Translations under genes and position numbers: made by a program | Shown: positions 43,211-51,692 of the stretch, one piece after another | Numbering within the stretch: the stretch's first letter is position 1 | Layout: each line of letters begins with the position of its first letter | Source of the DNA: Flavobacteriaceae bacterium UBA3356 | Lineage (GTDB): Bacteria > Bacteroidota > Bacteroidia > Flavobacteriales > Flavobacteriaceae | DNA: 64,000 nt | Reading direction: 5' to 3' | Assembly: GCA_002360635.1 (NCBI GenBank) | Contig: DEQW01000003.1 | Coordinates: forward strand, 1-64,000 | Notes under the pieces: generated by a model | What the model was told of the DNA's origin: nothing | Seen by the model: the letters and a program-made list of their open reading frames with translations, nothing else | The model's database searches: none

Positions 43211-43387
43211 TTATCCTCCAGGCGGTGGCGGTGGCGGTGGAGGCGGTGGTGGGGGTGGTTGTATAGGATCATCCTCCCCACAACACGCTTGTTTTTGAAT
43301 GCCTTGTGTATGTAATTGCTCAGGCGTACAAGAAGTCACCCCAAAAATGAGGGAAACCGTAAACATAACGATAAATATTTTCTTCAT
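43211..43387 (-). CDS. 58-residue poly-proline lipopeptide
   Basis: The frame begins MKKIFIVMFTVSLIFGVTSC, a lipoprotein signal with lipidated Cys20, then a short segment with a Cys pair (QACCGEDDP), 13 consecutive Pro codons and a final GlyGly. The Pro codons are mixed (CCA, CCG, CCT, CCC), so the run is not a simple repeat artefact. It lies 39 bases upstream of the TPR histidine kinase on the same strand and is probably in its transcript. Too short for family detection; a surface spacer or a signal for the kinase are both possible. Confidence 0.6.
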   Translation of the reverse strand: MKKIFIVMFTVSLIFGVTSCTPEQLHTQGIQKQACCGEDDPIQPPPPPPPPPPPPPGG

Positions 43388-43739
43388 TTTAAAGTATTTT
43401 TAAAAATTGGTAGTAAATCCCTACTTGAAATATTCCCAAGAAGGGTGCGGTTAATCCGCAGTAAAATGAAGAGGCGTCCCTCCTCGAGTTGAGAAGTTGT
43501 GCACAACACAATCGAGAAATGATTACTTCTCAAAAGCACTTGACGAACGTGCTGTGCAACGGTGTTCTAGTCAATCATCAGAAACCTGTCTGATACAGGT
43601 GGTAGAATAGAACAGGACAAAGATGAGTAGGAAGGTTTCGAAACAATCGAAATGCGATGGAAAAGACATCGAAAGGATTTCGAAACAAAATTTCGATACC
43701 AATTCGATAAAATTTGTATAGAAATAAAACAACGGTGTT
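43388..43739. promoter_or_regulatory. divergent regulatory region rich in dyads
   Basis: Between the poly-proline lipopeptide (minus) and the 231-residue protein (plus). Seen: GTTGTGCACAAC at 43496-43507, GAGAAGT/ACTTCTC inverted at 43491 and 43525, ACCTGT/ACAGGT at 43584-43600, and TTTCGAAA at 43636 and again at 43678 (42 bases apart) with further TCGAAA half sites at 43647, 43669 and a TTTCGA at 43690. The repeated TCGAAA sites next to the plus-strand start look like an operator array. No gene is seen in the 350 bases. Confidence 0.5.
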
Positions 43740-44435
43740 ATGTATAAAAATTTGATTATCAGCGCGTTTGAGGAGGTGAGAAATAAGACCGGTAAACGGC
43801 GTGACTATCCCAGGGCTAGGGTATTATCAGACTACATTCAAGAGGAAACAAAAGAGCCCTATGGAGATAGAAGCCTCGTAACAAAGTATCAAACAGCAAA
43901 AAAAGGGGAACCCGTTGAAATACCGGATTTCGTAATAGAAGGATTATGTAAATATGTAGGATATGATGATGTGGAATCTTGGAAAGCAAGCACGGTAACT
44001 AAAGAAAGGGGAGAACCTATGGACACAAAAAAAAGAGCTTGGAAAGTGAGCGTTTCAATAGTCTTGATTGTAGGCTTGCTAGGAGTCCTATCGTGGCAAT
44101 ACCTCACCAGAGAACGGTGGATGGAATGGAAAGATCCAGTATATGTGGAAGCCGACTTCGATGCCGAAAAATTGAGTAATGGAATATTAAAAATATACAA
44201 ACAGGAGCGGATCGATAATTTTAAAAGAATCGAAGCAAATTGCAATACGACCTTCTTTAGTCCCGATGGCACCGCAACAGTTTTTTATGGCAAAAATCAA
44301 AAAAGAGAATACCAATGGTTTACAGACTTGGCAAAACACCCCGAAACAGGTAAAGCCTTAAAACCCATCACCCCATATATGATTGAAAAATATATTTGTC
44401 CAAAAGAGGAAATAAAACACCATACAGAAAAATAA
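43740..44435 (+). CDS. membrane-anchored putative regulator
   Basis: 231 residues. The N-terminal 85 residues are basic and helical (KNLIISAFEEVRNKTGKRRDYPRARVL...) and could be a nucleic-acid- or partner-binding domain; one membrane helix follows (VSVSIVLIVGLLGVLSWQYL, about 102-121); the C-terminal 110 residues are soluble with a Cys and CNTTFFSPDG. This topology (cytoplasmic head, single helix, outside domain) is like anti-sigma or one-component membrane regulators, but I do not recognise a family. Multiple TCGAAA sites precede it. Confidence 0.65.
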   Translation: MYKNLIISAFEEVRNKTGKRRDYPRARVLSDYIQEETKEPYGDRSLVTKYQTAKKGEPVEIPDFVIEGLCKYVGYDDVESWKASTVTKERGEPMDTKKRAWKVSVSIVLIVGLLGVLSWQYLTRERWMEWKDPVYVEADFDAEKLSNGILKIYKQERIDNFKRIEANCNTTFFSPDGTATVFYGKNQKREYQWFTDLAKHPETGKALKPITPYMIEKYICPKEEIKHHTEK

Positions 44436-44458
44436 ACAATAGCATTTTATAAAACCTC

Positions 44459-44794
44459 CTATTGTTCCGGTAAACGATCTAATAAATCGGTAACTGCATC
44501 AATAAACTCTTGTTCTTCAAAGGGGATGAGGTGTAAGGCATGGCGTAATACTTCTTGCACATTGTGATAATGCTGTGGAATATCAGGGTCCCTTACATTC
44601 TTCGGCTCTTCCAATGCAAGAATACTTACCTTAAGTAAGTTGCCTATCAAAAACATTAATTCTACATGATTGGCTATAGGAATAGATACCTCATAATGGG
44701 CTCCTCTTCTATGGTTATTTTTGGGTTTAAGTCGATACAAATGAGCGTTTCGTAGCTTCTGTAATTTCTTATGCAACGTTTTTGCTTTCATCAT
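44459..44794 (-). CDS. helical hypothetical protein
   Basis: 111 residues. The first 35 are Lys/Arg/His-rich, the rest helical and acidic (PFEEQEFIDAVTDLLDRLPEQ at the end). No membrane segment or Cys. I do not recognise the family. It lies 38 bases downstream of the large HEPN-like protein on the same strand, so it is probably in its transcript and may act as its partner, as small genes often do with HEPN toxins. That last point is inference. Confidence 0.65.
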   Translation of the reverse strand: MMKAKTLHKKLQKLRNAHLYRLKPKNNHRRGAHYEVSIPIANHVELMFLIGNLLKVSILALEEPKNVRDPDIPQHYHNVQEVLRHALHLIPFEEQEFIDAVTDLLDRLPEQ

Positions 44795-44832
44795 ATAGTG
44801 TTTTAGGTGGGGGTGCGTTTGTATAAATACTG

Positions 44833-46557
44833 TTAATTAGATATTCCAAAGTAGAGAGGTTTCAACCGTTCCAGCTCTGCTTCAACAAGCGTCCGGCAGT
44901 GTGTAATACACTGCTTACATAACTGTGCAATACAATCAATCCCTTCTTTATCAACCGGTATGGGCGTGCCTTTTTCTAAGTATTTGGGCGTGTTAAGTAA
45001 ATAGGCATACCAATGGGGCGGTAGGGTCACTGAAAAATCAAATCCTTGGTAGGGGAGAGATGTGGTGCCATTACAAAGCTTTATAAGGTAAGCAAGAGAA
45101 TAACGCTTGGGAGCAAACGCCCAAAATACATATAATACTCCTAAATAAATTTGACAAAAAGCTGTGTGCAAAATGGATAACTGAGCGGAAGGATCGGCCA
45201 AATATTGTTCGTAATCAAAGATAGAACAAAGGTGCTTCGCCCTCCGATAACGAATCTCCCAAGTGGCAAGCATCGTTTGCCAAAGGGGTTTGTAATAAAC
45301 GGTTTTATGCTGTAAAGTAGCAAGCGAAAATGTATGACAATACACCTCCTTGGCCCGGTCACGTATGTGGCACAGAAAATTGTCACCTTCCTGCATACTT
45401 TCCTTAGCTTCTTGTACGGTATAACAAATACAGTAGAGCTTACAACCTCGATGACTTTGTTCGTATAAAGTCTCGGTAAGTTGTTCGGGAGAGAGCGGTA
45501 TGGCGGTAGGGGTAAACAGCACTACCGTGTAGCTATTAAAAACACGAGAAGTATCGCTCAAGGAAGCTAAATAGCGCGTTTGCAAAACAGAGGTATAGTG
45601 TTGATGTAGAAGATAGGCTTGCTGTAAGTCATACTGTTTCTTTAAAAATCCCAAGGCTTTTACAAACGAAGGTTCGTCAATACATAATGTTCCTGGTATA
45701 AATTTCTCTTTCTTTTTTTTAATATATAAGTTCCGTTGGTCGAATAACTTTTGTAGTTGTACTAATTGTCCGTTAAATCGCTGTTGGGCAAGCGAGATTA
45801 ATTGGGTGGCCATTACTTGAAACGCCTCTAATTCATCTTTACTTATTGTAAAATCATCACTATACCGCGCATTTGAATAGGCACTATCCAGTGTTTCAAA
45901 GAGCTGCTTAGTTTCCGGGTTTTCTAGCGTAAGGAGGTCGGTAAAACAATCGTCAAACGCTTCCAAGTAGGTAATGTGTGATAAAATACGGTGGGTGATT
46001 TTAGACTTTCCTATCAATAACCACTCAGCCACTCGAAATAATAACTCAATGGATTGATGGTAATTAAAGGCCGCAACCGCAAAAGAGTCCTGCGCTTGAT
46101 GCATAAGGGCTGCCGAAAGAAAAGCGCGAACCTTGTTTAGCTCATAATCAATATGGTCTTTAGACTTCTGTAATGTTGTTGGTAGCATATTCAACTTACA
46201 ATCTGCTAGCAACTGCGGCGGATCCCCGTAGATACAGTGTCCAAAAAACAAGTGTTGTACAAAAAAGGAACATCCTTTTTCAAAGGCAATAGCAGCATAA
46301 GAGACCCCATATACTCGAATCTTTAAATGGGTATGAAGTGTTGAAAACGTATGGGTATAAGTAGTGAATTGTGGTGGAAGGTGCTGGATAGGTTGGGAGG
46401 TAAGCACAACCACCCAATACTGTGGGGTTTCTTTACGTGGAAGTTTATAAGAAAGATATACCGCTTCTATAGGTAGAAAGGTCTCTAGCTGTTCGATTAA
46501 TCCTGTGAGTTCGTTGTGATAAGGAAAATTAGTTGGTGTGTTAAGGGTGTTTTTCAT
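44833..46557 (-). CDS. duplicated MNT/HEPN-like protein
   Basis: 574 residues from the ATG at 46557 (an upstream ATG has poor context). I see two similar halves. Each begins with a strand-rich segment (YWVVVLTSQPIQHLPPQ near 45; YTVVLFTPTAIPLSPEQ near 345) that ends in Phe/Cys-rich strands, then a helical HEPN-like segment (AFNYHQSIELLFRVAEWLL near 180; CQIYLGVLYVFWAF near 500). HEPN proteins are often RNases or toxins paired with MNT nucleotidyltransferases; the usual RxxxxH catalytic motif is not clearly preserved. Divergent from the XRE regulator. Function open. Confidence 0.55.
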   Translation of the reverse strand: MKNTLNTPTNFPYHNELTGLIEQLETFLPIEAVYLSYKLPRKETPQYWVVVLTSQPIQHLPPQFTTYTHTFSTLHTHLKIRVYGVSYAAIAFEKGCSFFVQHLFFGHCIYGDPPQLLADCKLNMLPTTLQKSKDHIDYELNKVRAFLSAALMHQAQDSFAVAAFNYHQSIELLFRVAEWLLIGKSKITHRILSHITYLEAFDDCFTDLLTLENPETKQLFETLDSAYSNARYSDDFTISKDELEAFQVMATQLISLAQQRFNGQLVQLQKLFDQRNLYIKKKKEKFIPGTLCIDEPSFVKALGFLKKQYDLQQAYLLHQHYTSVLQTRYLASLSDTSRVFNSYTVVLFTPTAIPLSPEQLTETLYEQSHRGCKLYCICYTVQEAKESMQEGDNFLCHIRDRAKEVYCHTFSLATLQHKTVYYKPLWQTMLATWEIRYRRAKHLCSIFDYEQYLADPSAQLSILHTAFCQIYLGVLYVFWAFAPKRYSLAYLIKLCNGTTSLPYQGFDFSVTLPPHWYAYLLNTPKYLEKGTPIPVDKEGIDCIAQLCKQCITHCRTLVEAELERLKPLYFGISN

Positions 46558-46705
46558 AATAATCGCTTTCATAATTCCTGTGAAAGGAACCATAAAAAAC
46601 GACCGTACCCAACCAACCGGGATTGTTAATTACCAAAACCCACTTGTATAATACTAAAAAATGGTAGGGTGTGTTACTTTTAAAAATAATAGCTATTTTT
46701 ATAGG

Positions 46706-47119
46706 ATGAATACAACAGCAAAGACTAACCACATCGGGAGAAAGATCAGCCGCATTCGAGAACTACGCGGGATGAAACAAGAAACCTTGGCCGAAGAACT
46801 GGGCATCAGCCAGCAGAGTGTTTCCACTATTGAACAAAGTGAAACGTTGGATGATGAAAAATTGGAAAAAGTGGCTGAAATCTTAGGAGTAACTAAAGAA
46901 GCCATCGAGAATTTTTCAGAAGAACAGGTCATAAACTACTTCAATACTTTTAATGAGAAAGTTTCTAGCAGTAATTTTGGTCATAATAATACATGCACTT
47001 TCAATCCATTGGATAAATTAATGGAAGCCTACGAAGAAAATAAAAAACTATACGAACGTCTTATAAAAGTAGAGCAAGAGAAGACGGCTTACTTAGAAAA
47101 GTTAGTTAACAAAAAGTAA
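46706..47119 (+). CDS. XRE-family transcriptional regulator
   Basis: 137 residues from the ATG at 46706. Helix-turn-helix at about 9-66: IGRKISRIRELRGMKQETLAEELGISQQSVSTIEQ. The C-terminal 70 residues are charged, helical and end in a coiled coil, a likely dimer or oligomer region. It lies 190 bases upstream of the GHKL ATPase on the same strand and divergent from the HEPN-like gene. A CTATTTTTATA sequence sits before this start and again before the GHKL gene, so it might regulate itself and the island. Confidence 0.85.
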   Translation: MNTTAKTNHIGRKISRIRELRGMKQETLAEELGISQQSVSTIEQSETLDDEKLEKVAEILGVTKEAIENFSEEQVINYFNTFNEKVSSSNFGHNNTCTFNPLDKLMEAYEENKKLYERLIKVEQEKTAYLEKLVNKK

Positions 47120-47278
47120 TTCAGTTCTTTTATATTTTCTGCTTTTATTCTACCTAAAGAACCGCTTGGTTTTTCTCGTAACCGTGATGTTTCATTTTTT
47201 TTCTTACATTTATCAACACTCCCCTTTTTAATCAAAAAAAATTATGGGTTCCCGTAAAATTTTTGTTGAGTAAGTATC

Positions 47279-47288
47279 TATTTTTATA
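47279..47288 (+). promoter_or_regulatory. CTATTTTTATA motif shared with XRE gene
   Basis: TATTTTTATA at 47279-47288, preceded by C, recurs at 46694-46703 just before the XRE start. It partly resembles the -7 consensus but lacks the final G. It may be a promoter part or an XRE operator. Confidence 0.3.
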
Positions 47289-47309
47289 AACTAACCAAAT
47301 TAACTATAA

Positions 47310-49778
47310 ATGCGTGACCTTTTTTATGATCTCTTCAATGCTAAGGATGAAGATGATCTTGATTTTGTGATAAAGTCAAATCCTAAAATATTTTCAGATG
47401 AAAACTGGAAACCTTTAGGAGATAACAAAAGCAACTATGGAGTTGTGAAAAATCAACAATCCAATCCCATTCCTGCATTAATTGAAAAAGTTACGAATTC
47501 TATTGATGCGTTATTGACCAAAAAATGTTTAGAGGCTGGAATTGATCCAAAATCTGACGAAGCACCTCAGTCTATGGAGGAAGCGATAGATGTTTTCTAC
47601 TCTAATAATAATTGGGATCTTTCTCAATTTAGAAGGGAACAAGCAGAAGAAATTCAAATCATCGCTGATGGAAAAGGGCCGAGAACGCAACGCAGTAATC
47701 AAGCTACGTCAGTGATTGTATATGATAACGGAGAAGGGCAACACCCTAAAGATTTTGAAAATACGTTTTTATCTCTTTTAAGAGGGAACAAAAACGATGT
47801 ACAATTCGTGCAAGGAAAATATAATATGGGTGGTAGCGGGGCTATTGTATTTTGTGGGAAAAAACGGTATCAATTAATAGCGTCTCGACGTTATACCGCT
47901 GATGGTGATTTTGGTTTTACATTAGTTCGCGAACATCCTAAAAGAGAGTCTGATCATGCAAAGGAAACGTGGTATGAATATTTATTAATAGACGGTAAGA
48001 TACCTTCCTTTTCTTTTGAACAATTGGATTTAAGCTTGGAGAATAGAAAATTTAAGACTGGGACCTTTATTAAGATGTACTCCTATCAATTTGATAAGGG
48101 ATATTCAGGGTTTGCACAGGACTTAAACCAAAGTATTAATGAATTTTTATTTACTCCTGCTCTACCCATACTAACTAAAGATACTGAAGAGCGGTATCCA
48201 AACAATAAGGTTCTCGTACAAGATCTTTTTGGACTTAAGAGACGTTTAAAAAATGAAGAGGATGATTATCTAGACGATAGTTTTTCAGAGCAATATAAGG
48301 ATGATCTCTTTGGTGAAATGAAAGTTACTTGCTTTGTTTTTAAGAATAAAGTTAGAGATAATGATCTCAAAAAATCAAAAGAAATTATACAACGGCGTTA
48401 TTTTAAAAATTCCATGTCTGTATTATTTTCATTAAATGGGCAGGTACACGGCCATTATACTACCGAATTTATAACGCGGTCTTTAAAGTTAAATCTTTTA
48501 AAAAATCACCTCCTGATTCACGTAGATTGTACAAATATGAAATACAATTTTCGAAAGGAGTTATTTATGGCCTCTCGGGATCGTTTGAAGGAAGGAGAAG
48601 AAACGCAACAATTACGCAGGTATTTGGCAAAAGAATTAAGTAAAAAAAGCGGACGCCTAGCAGAAATTGAAAAACAGAGGAAAGATGCGGTAAATATTGA
48701 TACTTCGGCTAATACAGGTGAACTATTAAAAAACTTCACAAAAGATCTTCCTTTAGACTCTGATTTAATGAAGCTATTAAATCAAACTTTTAAACTTGAC
48801 CTTAAAAAGAAAGAAAAGAAAAAAGGAGAGAAGAAACCCGCTAAGAAACAACAAGAAGAAGTTCCTTTTCAACCACAACGATTTCCTTCTCAATTTAAAA
48901 TTGATGCTAAAAATGATGGGGAGACCGAAGTAGCCAAAATCCCTTTAAATGGAGAGAAAACAATTAAATTCTCAACAGACGTAGAGAACGATTATTTTGA
49001 CAGAGTTGATGAACCAGGTGAAATGAAAGTTAGTGTTCTAAATATAAAGAGAAATAAAAAAGGAGGGGGTGATAAACCCGGCGAACCAAAAGAACCCACT
49101 GAGGTGTTTAATGTTGTAAAAAGTAGCCCAAATAAAGGCGCTATAAAAATTAGCTTAAATCCAACAGAAGAGCTAAATGTTGGTGATGCGGTACAAATGA
49201 AAGCTACGCTTACGGCACCGGGTAATAATTTTGAACAATTCTTTTGGGTAAAGATTGCCGATAAAGAACAAAAGAAAGAAAAAGTACCTAAAAAAGAAAC
49301 AGACAATGAACCTATGGGCTTACCACAGCTTGTTTTTGTATATAAAGAACCCAATGAAGAGGATAAAACTGCTGCTTCTTGGGAAAATGTAGAAACTCGA
49401 ACCAATAAGCCAGTAGATTACAATACGGTAATGGTACCTGAAGCAGAGGGGAAAACCTTAAAGACTATTTTTATTAATATGGATAGTTCGGTGCTGAAAA
49501 ACTTTAAAGCGAAAGAAAAACATCCTAGCCAAGATCAATTAGAGTTGGCTAATAGAAAATACTATACATCGGTTTATTTTCATACGTTGTTTTTGTATAC
49601 CATTAGTAAAAACCAAGGGTATGAAATTAAACAACGTATAAATAAAGAAAATGAGAATGAACGAGTTAATGATATTGATATTGAAGATTACTTGATGGAA
49701 TTATTCGATAACTACTATTCTACCTTTATCTTAAATTTTGGAGGTATGGCTCAAATGATGCAGGGGATTGGGGATTAA
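47310..49778 (+). CDS. GHKL (Hsp90-like) ATPase of the defence island
   Basis: 822 residues. Seen: the N-box EKVTNSIDA (Glu59, Asn63, Asp66), the DNGEG box (139-143) and the glycine lid GKYNMGGSG (169-177), a complete Bergerat ATP site. A helical Lys-rich linker (about 480-520) and a C-terminal region of beta strands (about 540-820) follow. There is no helicase or nuclease motif I can see. It converges with the SIR2 gene, stops one base apart. GHKL ATPases occur in several anti-phage systems; membership of this one is inferred from position. Confidence 0.8.
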   Translation: MRDLFYDLFNAKDEDDLDFVIKSNPKIFSDENWKPLGDNKSNYGVVKNQQSNPIPALIEKVTNSIDALLTKKCLEAGIDPKSDEAPQSMEEAIDVFYSNNNWDLSQFRREQAEEIQIIADGKGPRTQRSNQATSVIVYDNGEGQHPKDFENTFLSLLRGNKNDVQFVQGKYNMGGSGAIVFCGKKRYQLIASRRYTADGDFGFTLVREHPKRESDHAKETWYEYLLIDGKIPSFSFEQLDLSLENRKFKTGTFIKMYSYQFDKGYSGFAQDLNQSINEFLFTPALPILTKDTEERYPNNKVLVQDLFGLKRRLKNEEDDYLDDSFSEQYKDDLFGEMKVTCFVFKNKVRDNDLKKSKEIIQRRYFKNSMSVLFSLNGQVHGHYTTEFITRSLKLNLLKNHLLIHVDCTNMKYNFRKELFMASRDRLKEGEETQQLRRYLAKELSKKSGRLAEIEKQRKDAVNIDTSANTGELLKNFTKDLPLDSDLMKLLNQTFKLDLKKKEKKKGEKKPAKKQQEEVPFQPQRFPSQFKIDAKNDGETEVAKIPLNGEKTIKFSTDVENDYFDRVDEPGEMKVSVLNIKRNKKGGGDKPGEPKEPTEVFNVVKSSPNKGAIKISLNPTEELNVGDAVQMKATLTAPGNNFEQFFWVKIADKEQKKEKVPKKETDNEPMGLPQLVFVYKEPNEEDKTAASWENVETRTNKPVDYNTVMVPEAEGKTLKTIFINMDSSVLKNFKAKEKHPSQDQLELANRKYYTSVYFHTLFLYTISKNQGYEIKQRINKENENERVNDIDIEDYLMELFDNYYSTFILNFGGMAQMMQGIGD

Positions 49779-49779
49779 A

Positions 49780-50646
49780 TTAAGTTAACTCCAATTTACC
49801 ATTTTGGTCTACTATTTCTTTAAGAATATTTTCTAACTCTATATGATTATCTTTTGAGTCATATTTAATACATTCGATATTAAAATCTTTTCGCCATCTA
49901 TCTATTTCTATATTAGAAATAGAGTTTTTATCGACCAAAGCGTAATGGGTAGGAGAACCACCGTGAAAAATATTATGAATATATCCTAACATTAAAAGTA
50001 ATTCAGGGTCACTTAAGGAAATTCCAAGTAAAACTATAGTATGTGTTGAGAATATGGCATGTAGAACACTTTGATATCCTCGCTGATTATAGATGATTTT
50101 TCTATAATCTTTCTCAGTTAAAACGATATCATTTGGAGAATTTTTCGCGTCACCATGAGCTTTTAGAATAAAAAAATCTTTATTCCAGAGATTATAATTA
50201 ATGGAGGATGCATTCTTATAAGTATGAATAGTGGGGAACACATCATCATATAATTTCACAAAGGCTTTTTCAATTAAAGTATCATAATTTGTTGTTATGA
50301 TAAAATTAGATTTTACTTGAAGTAAGTACTCATGGACTTTATTAGGTTTCAAGTTTTTGTCATCAAATTTTTCTTTTATAAACTTGGGAAGTCTTTGAGG
50401 AATTATTTCTCTTAATTCTTCGGCCAGCATTAGGTACTTGGATGGATATTTGACCAAGTTTTTTAACTCAGCTATTTTCGTTTCAGCAAGAGTTTCATTA
50501 TCTTCAACAATTTTTATCAAAGCTAGCAATAATTCTTTCCAACTAGGCAATCCTGCTCCCATCGAAAGACCTGCTCCTACATAAAGTCCTAAAGACTTAT
50601 TTTCAATTACATTTTTTACTTCTTGAAGGAAAGCTTTTTTATTCAT
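49780..50646 (-). CDS. SIR2-family protein (putative NADase effector)
   Basis: 288 residues. Seen: the NAD-binding YVGAGLSMGAGLPSW (VGAG at 23-26), TTNYDTLIEKAF with Asn119 and Asp121, LKAHGD with His163, and LLGISLSDPELL near 206-216. This is the bacterial defence type of SIR2, which in several systems depletes NAD+ on infection. There are no other domains. The ATG overlaps the DUF262 stop by four bases (ATGA), making it the last gene of the five-gene operon. Confidence 0.88.
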   Translation of the reverse strand: MNKKAFLQEVKNVIENKSLGLYVGAGLSMGAGLPSWKELLLALIKIVEDNETLAETKIAELKNLVKYPSKYLMLAEELREIIPQRLPKFIKEKFDDKNLKPNKVHEYLLQVKSNFIITTNYDTLIEKAFVKLYDDVFPTIHTYKNASSINYNLWNKDFFILKAHGDAKNSPNDIVLTEKDYRKIIYNQRGYQSVLHAIFSTHTIVLLGISLSDPELLLMLGYIHNIFHGGSPTHYALVDKNSISNIEIDRWRKDFNIECIKYDSKDNHIELENILKEIVDQNGKLELT

Positions 50647-51692
50647 ACTTTCAATTTAAAATTCCTTTTATTAAAAATTTTTTTTTCTAAAACAGTATTC
50701 CGTGTTTTGATGTTTTTTTGAAAATTCCCAGAATATTTAAAAGCCATAGAATATTCGTATAAATCGGGATCATAATTGGTTGATGTAGGATCTTTGATTA
50801 AATCTTCAGGGGTTTTATTGAACGCAAGTCTTGTATCATTAAATAGCTGAAAAGAATTAATAAAATTTTGTATTTCTATAGATTGAATTTGATGTAAATT
50901 TTTATATAACATCCAAAACACATCAACAAAGTACCATTTTCGTTTAAAAATGCCTTTAGATTCTTTATTAATGGATTTCATAATATCCAAGGTTTTATTT
51001 GCTTTTTTCAAAATTTCTCTATAATGAGAAATTGGAGCGGTTGCTAATTCCTTGTATAACCTTTCCATATCCGCTGCCTTCAGGTTTGTTTCTGCATTAT
51101 AATAGCTTAAAGTGATTACATGATCTAAAAAATCTTGATGATTATACCTGCCATTAGATATTTTACTTTCTTCAAAAAAAGGATGATTTTCAACTATTGA
51201 CCAGATAGCTGCGCCTATATTACTAGGCAATGCGTGTCGAAGCTCAACTTTATTCAAAGAAGAGCCTAATTGAAGTCTTGCAAATAAGCTTCGAATTTCT
51301 TCTGATGTTGCATCTTCTATAATGGCAATATTAATTTCAAAATCAAAAATTTTTGATTGCAGCTCCTCTATATCTTCAAAATATTGACCTTTAGTATTTA
51401 CATTGGCAATCATACTTTCACCTAGAGGAAATTTATTTTTTTCAGATGTAAATTCCCATATTGATCTCATCCTTTGCTGACCATCTGTTACTTCATATTC
51501 ATAAAGAGGATCATTTGGAGTTTTACGTAAATAAAATTTTGGAATATCATAACCTCTAAGAATTGAATCAATCAATAATTGTTTTTTATATTGTTTCCAT
51601 ACAGAGGTTCTCTGATATTGCGGTTTTGGATTTATTTTATCCTTATTGGAAATGAGGGTTTTTAATTTCCATTTTGCGTGTCTAATTATCAT
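50643..51692 (-). CDS. DUF262 protein with DGQQR motif, no HNH domain
   Basis: 349 residues. Seen: the ParB/DUF262 core PQYQRTSVW (25-32), LLIDSILRGYDIP, and the invariant DGQQR (70-74) in YEVTDGQQRMRSIWEF. The middle and C-terminal parts are helical, and the HNH/DUF1524 nuclease domain of GmrSD and SspE is absent. In the Ssp system SspE senses phosphorothioate DNA through a DUF262 domain. It starts at the base after the PAPS-reductase stop and overlaps SIR2. So it may sense modification and pass the signal to SIR2, which is inference. Confidence 0.85.
   Translation of the reverse strand: MIIRHAKWKLKTLISNKDKINPKPQYQRTSVWKQYKKQLLIDSILRGYDIPKFYLRKTPNDPLYEYEVTDGQQRMRSIWEFTSEKNKFPLGESMIANVNTKGQYFEDIEELQSKIFDFEINIAIIEDATSEEIRSLFARLQLGSSLNKVELRHALPSNIGAAIWSIVENHPFFEESKISNGRYNHQDFLDHVITLSYYNAETNLKAADMERLYKELATAPISHYREILKKANKTLDIMKSINKESKGIFKRKWYFVDVFWMLYKNLHQIQSIEIQNFINSFQLFNDTRLAFNKTPEDLIKDPTSTNYDPDLYEYSMAFKYSGNFQKNIKTRNTVLEKKIFNKRNFKLKV

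Noticed and set aside
46541..46732. 63-residue frame overlapping the XRE and HEPN-like starts
   Set aside because: It lies in the divergent promoter region and has no protein features.
47310..49778. DNA gyrase, MutL or Hsp90 identity for the GHKL protein
   Set aside because: Only the ATP-binding boxes are shared; no topoisomerase, MutL C-terminal or Hsp90 middle-domain features are visible.
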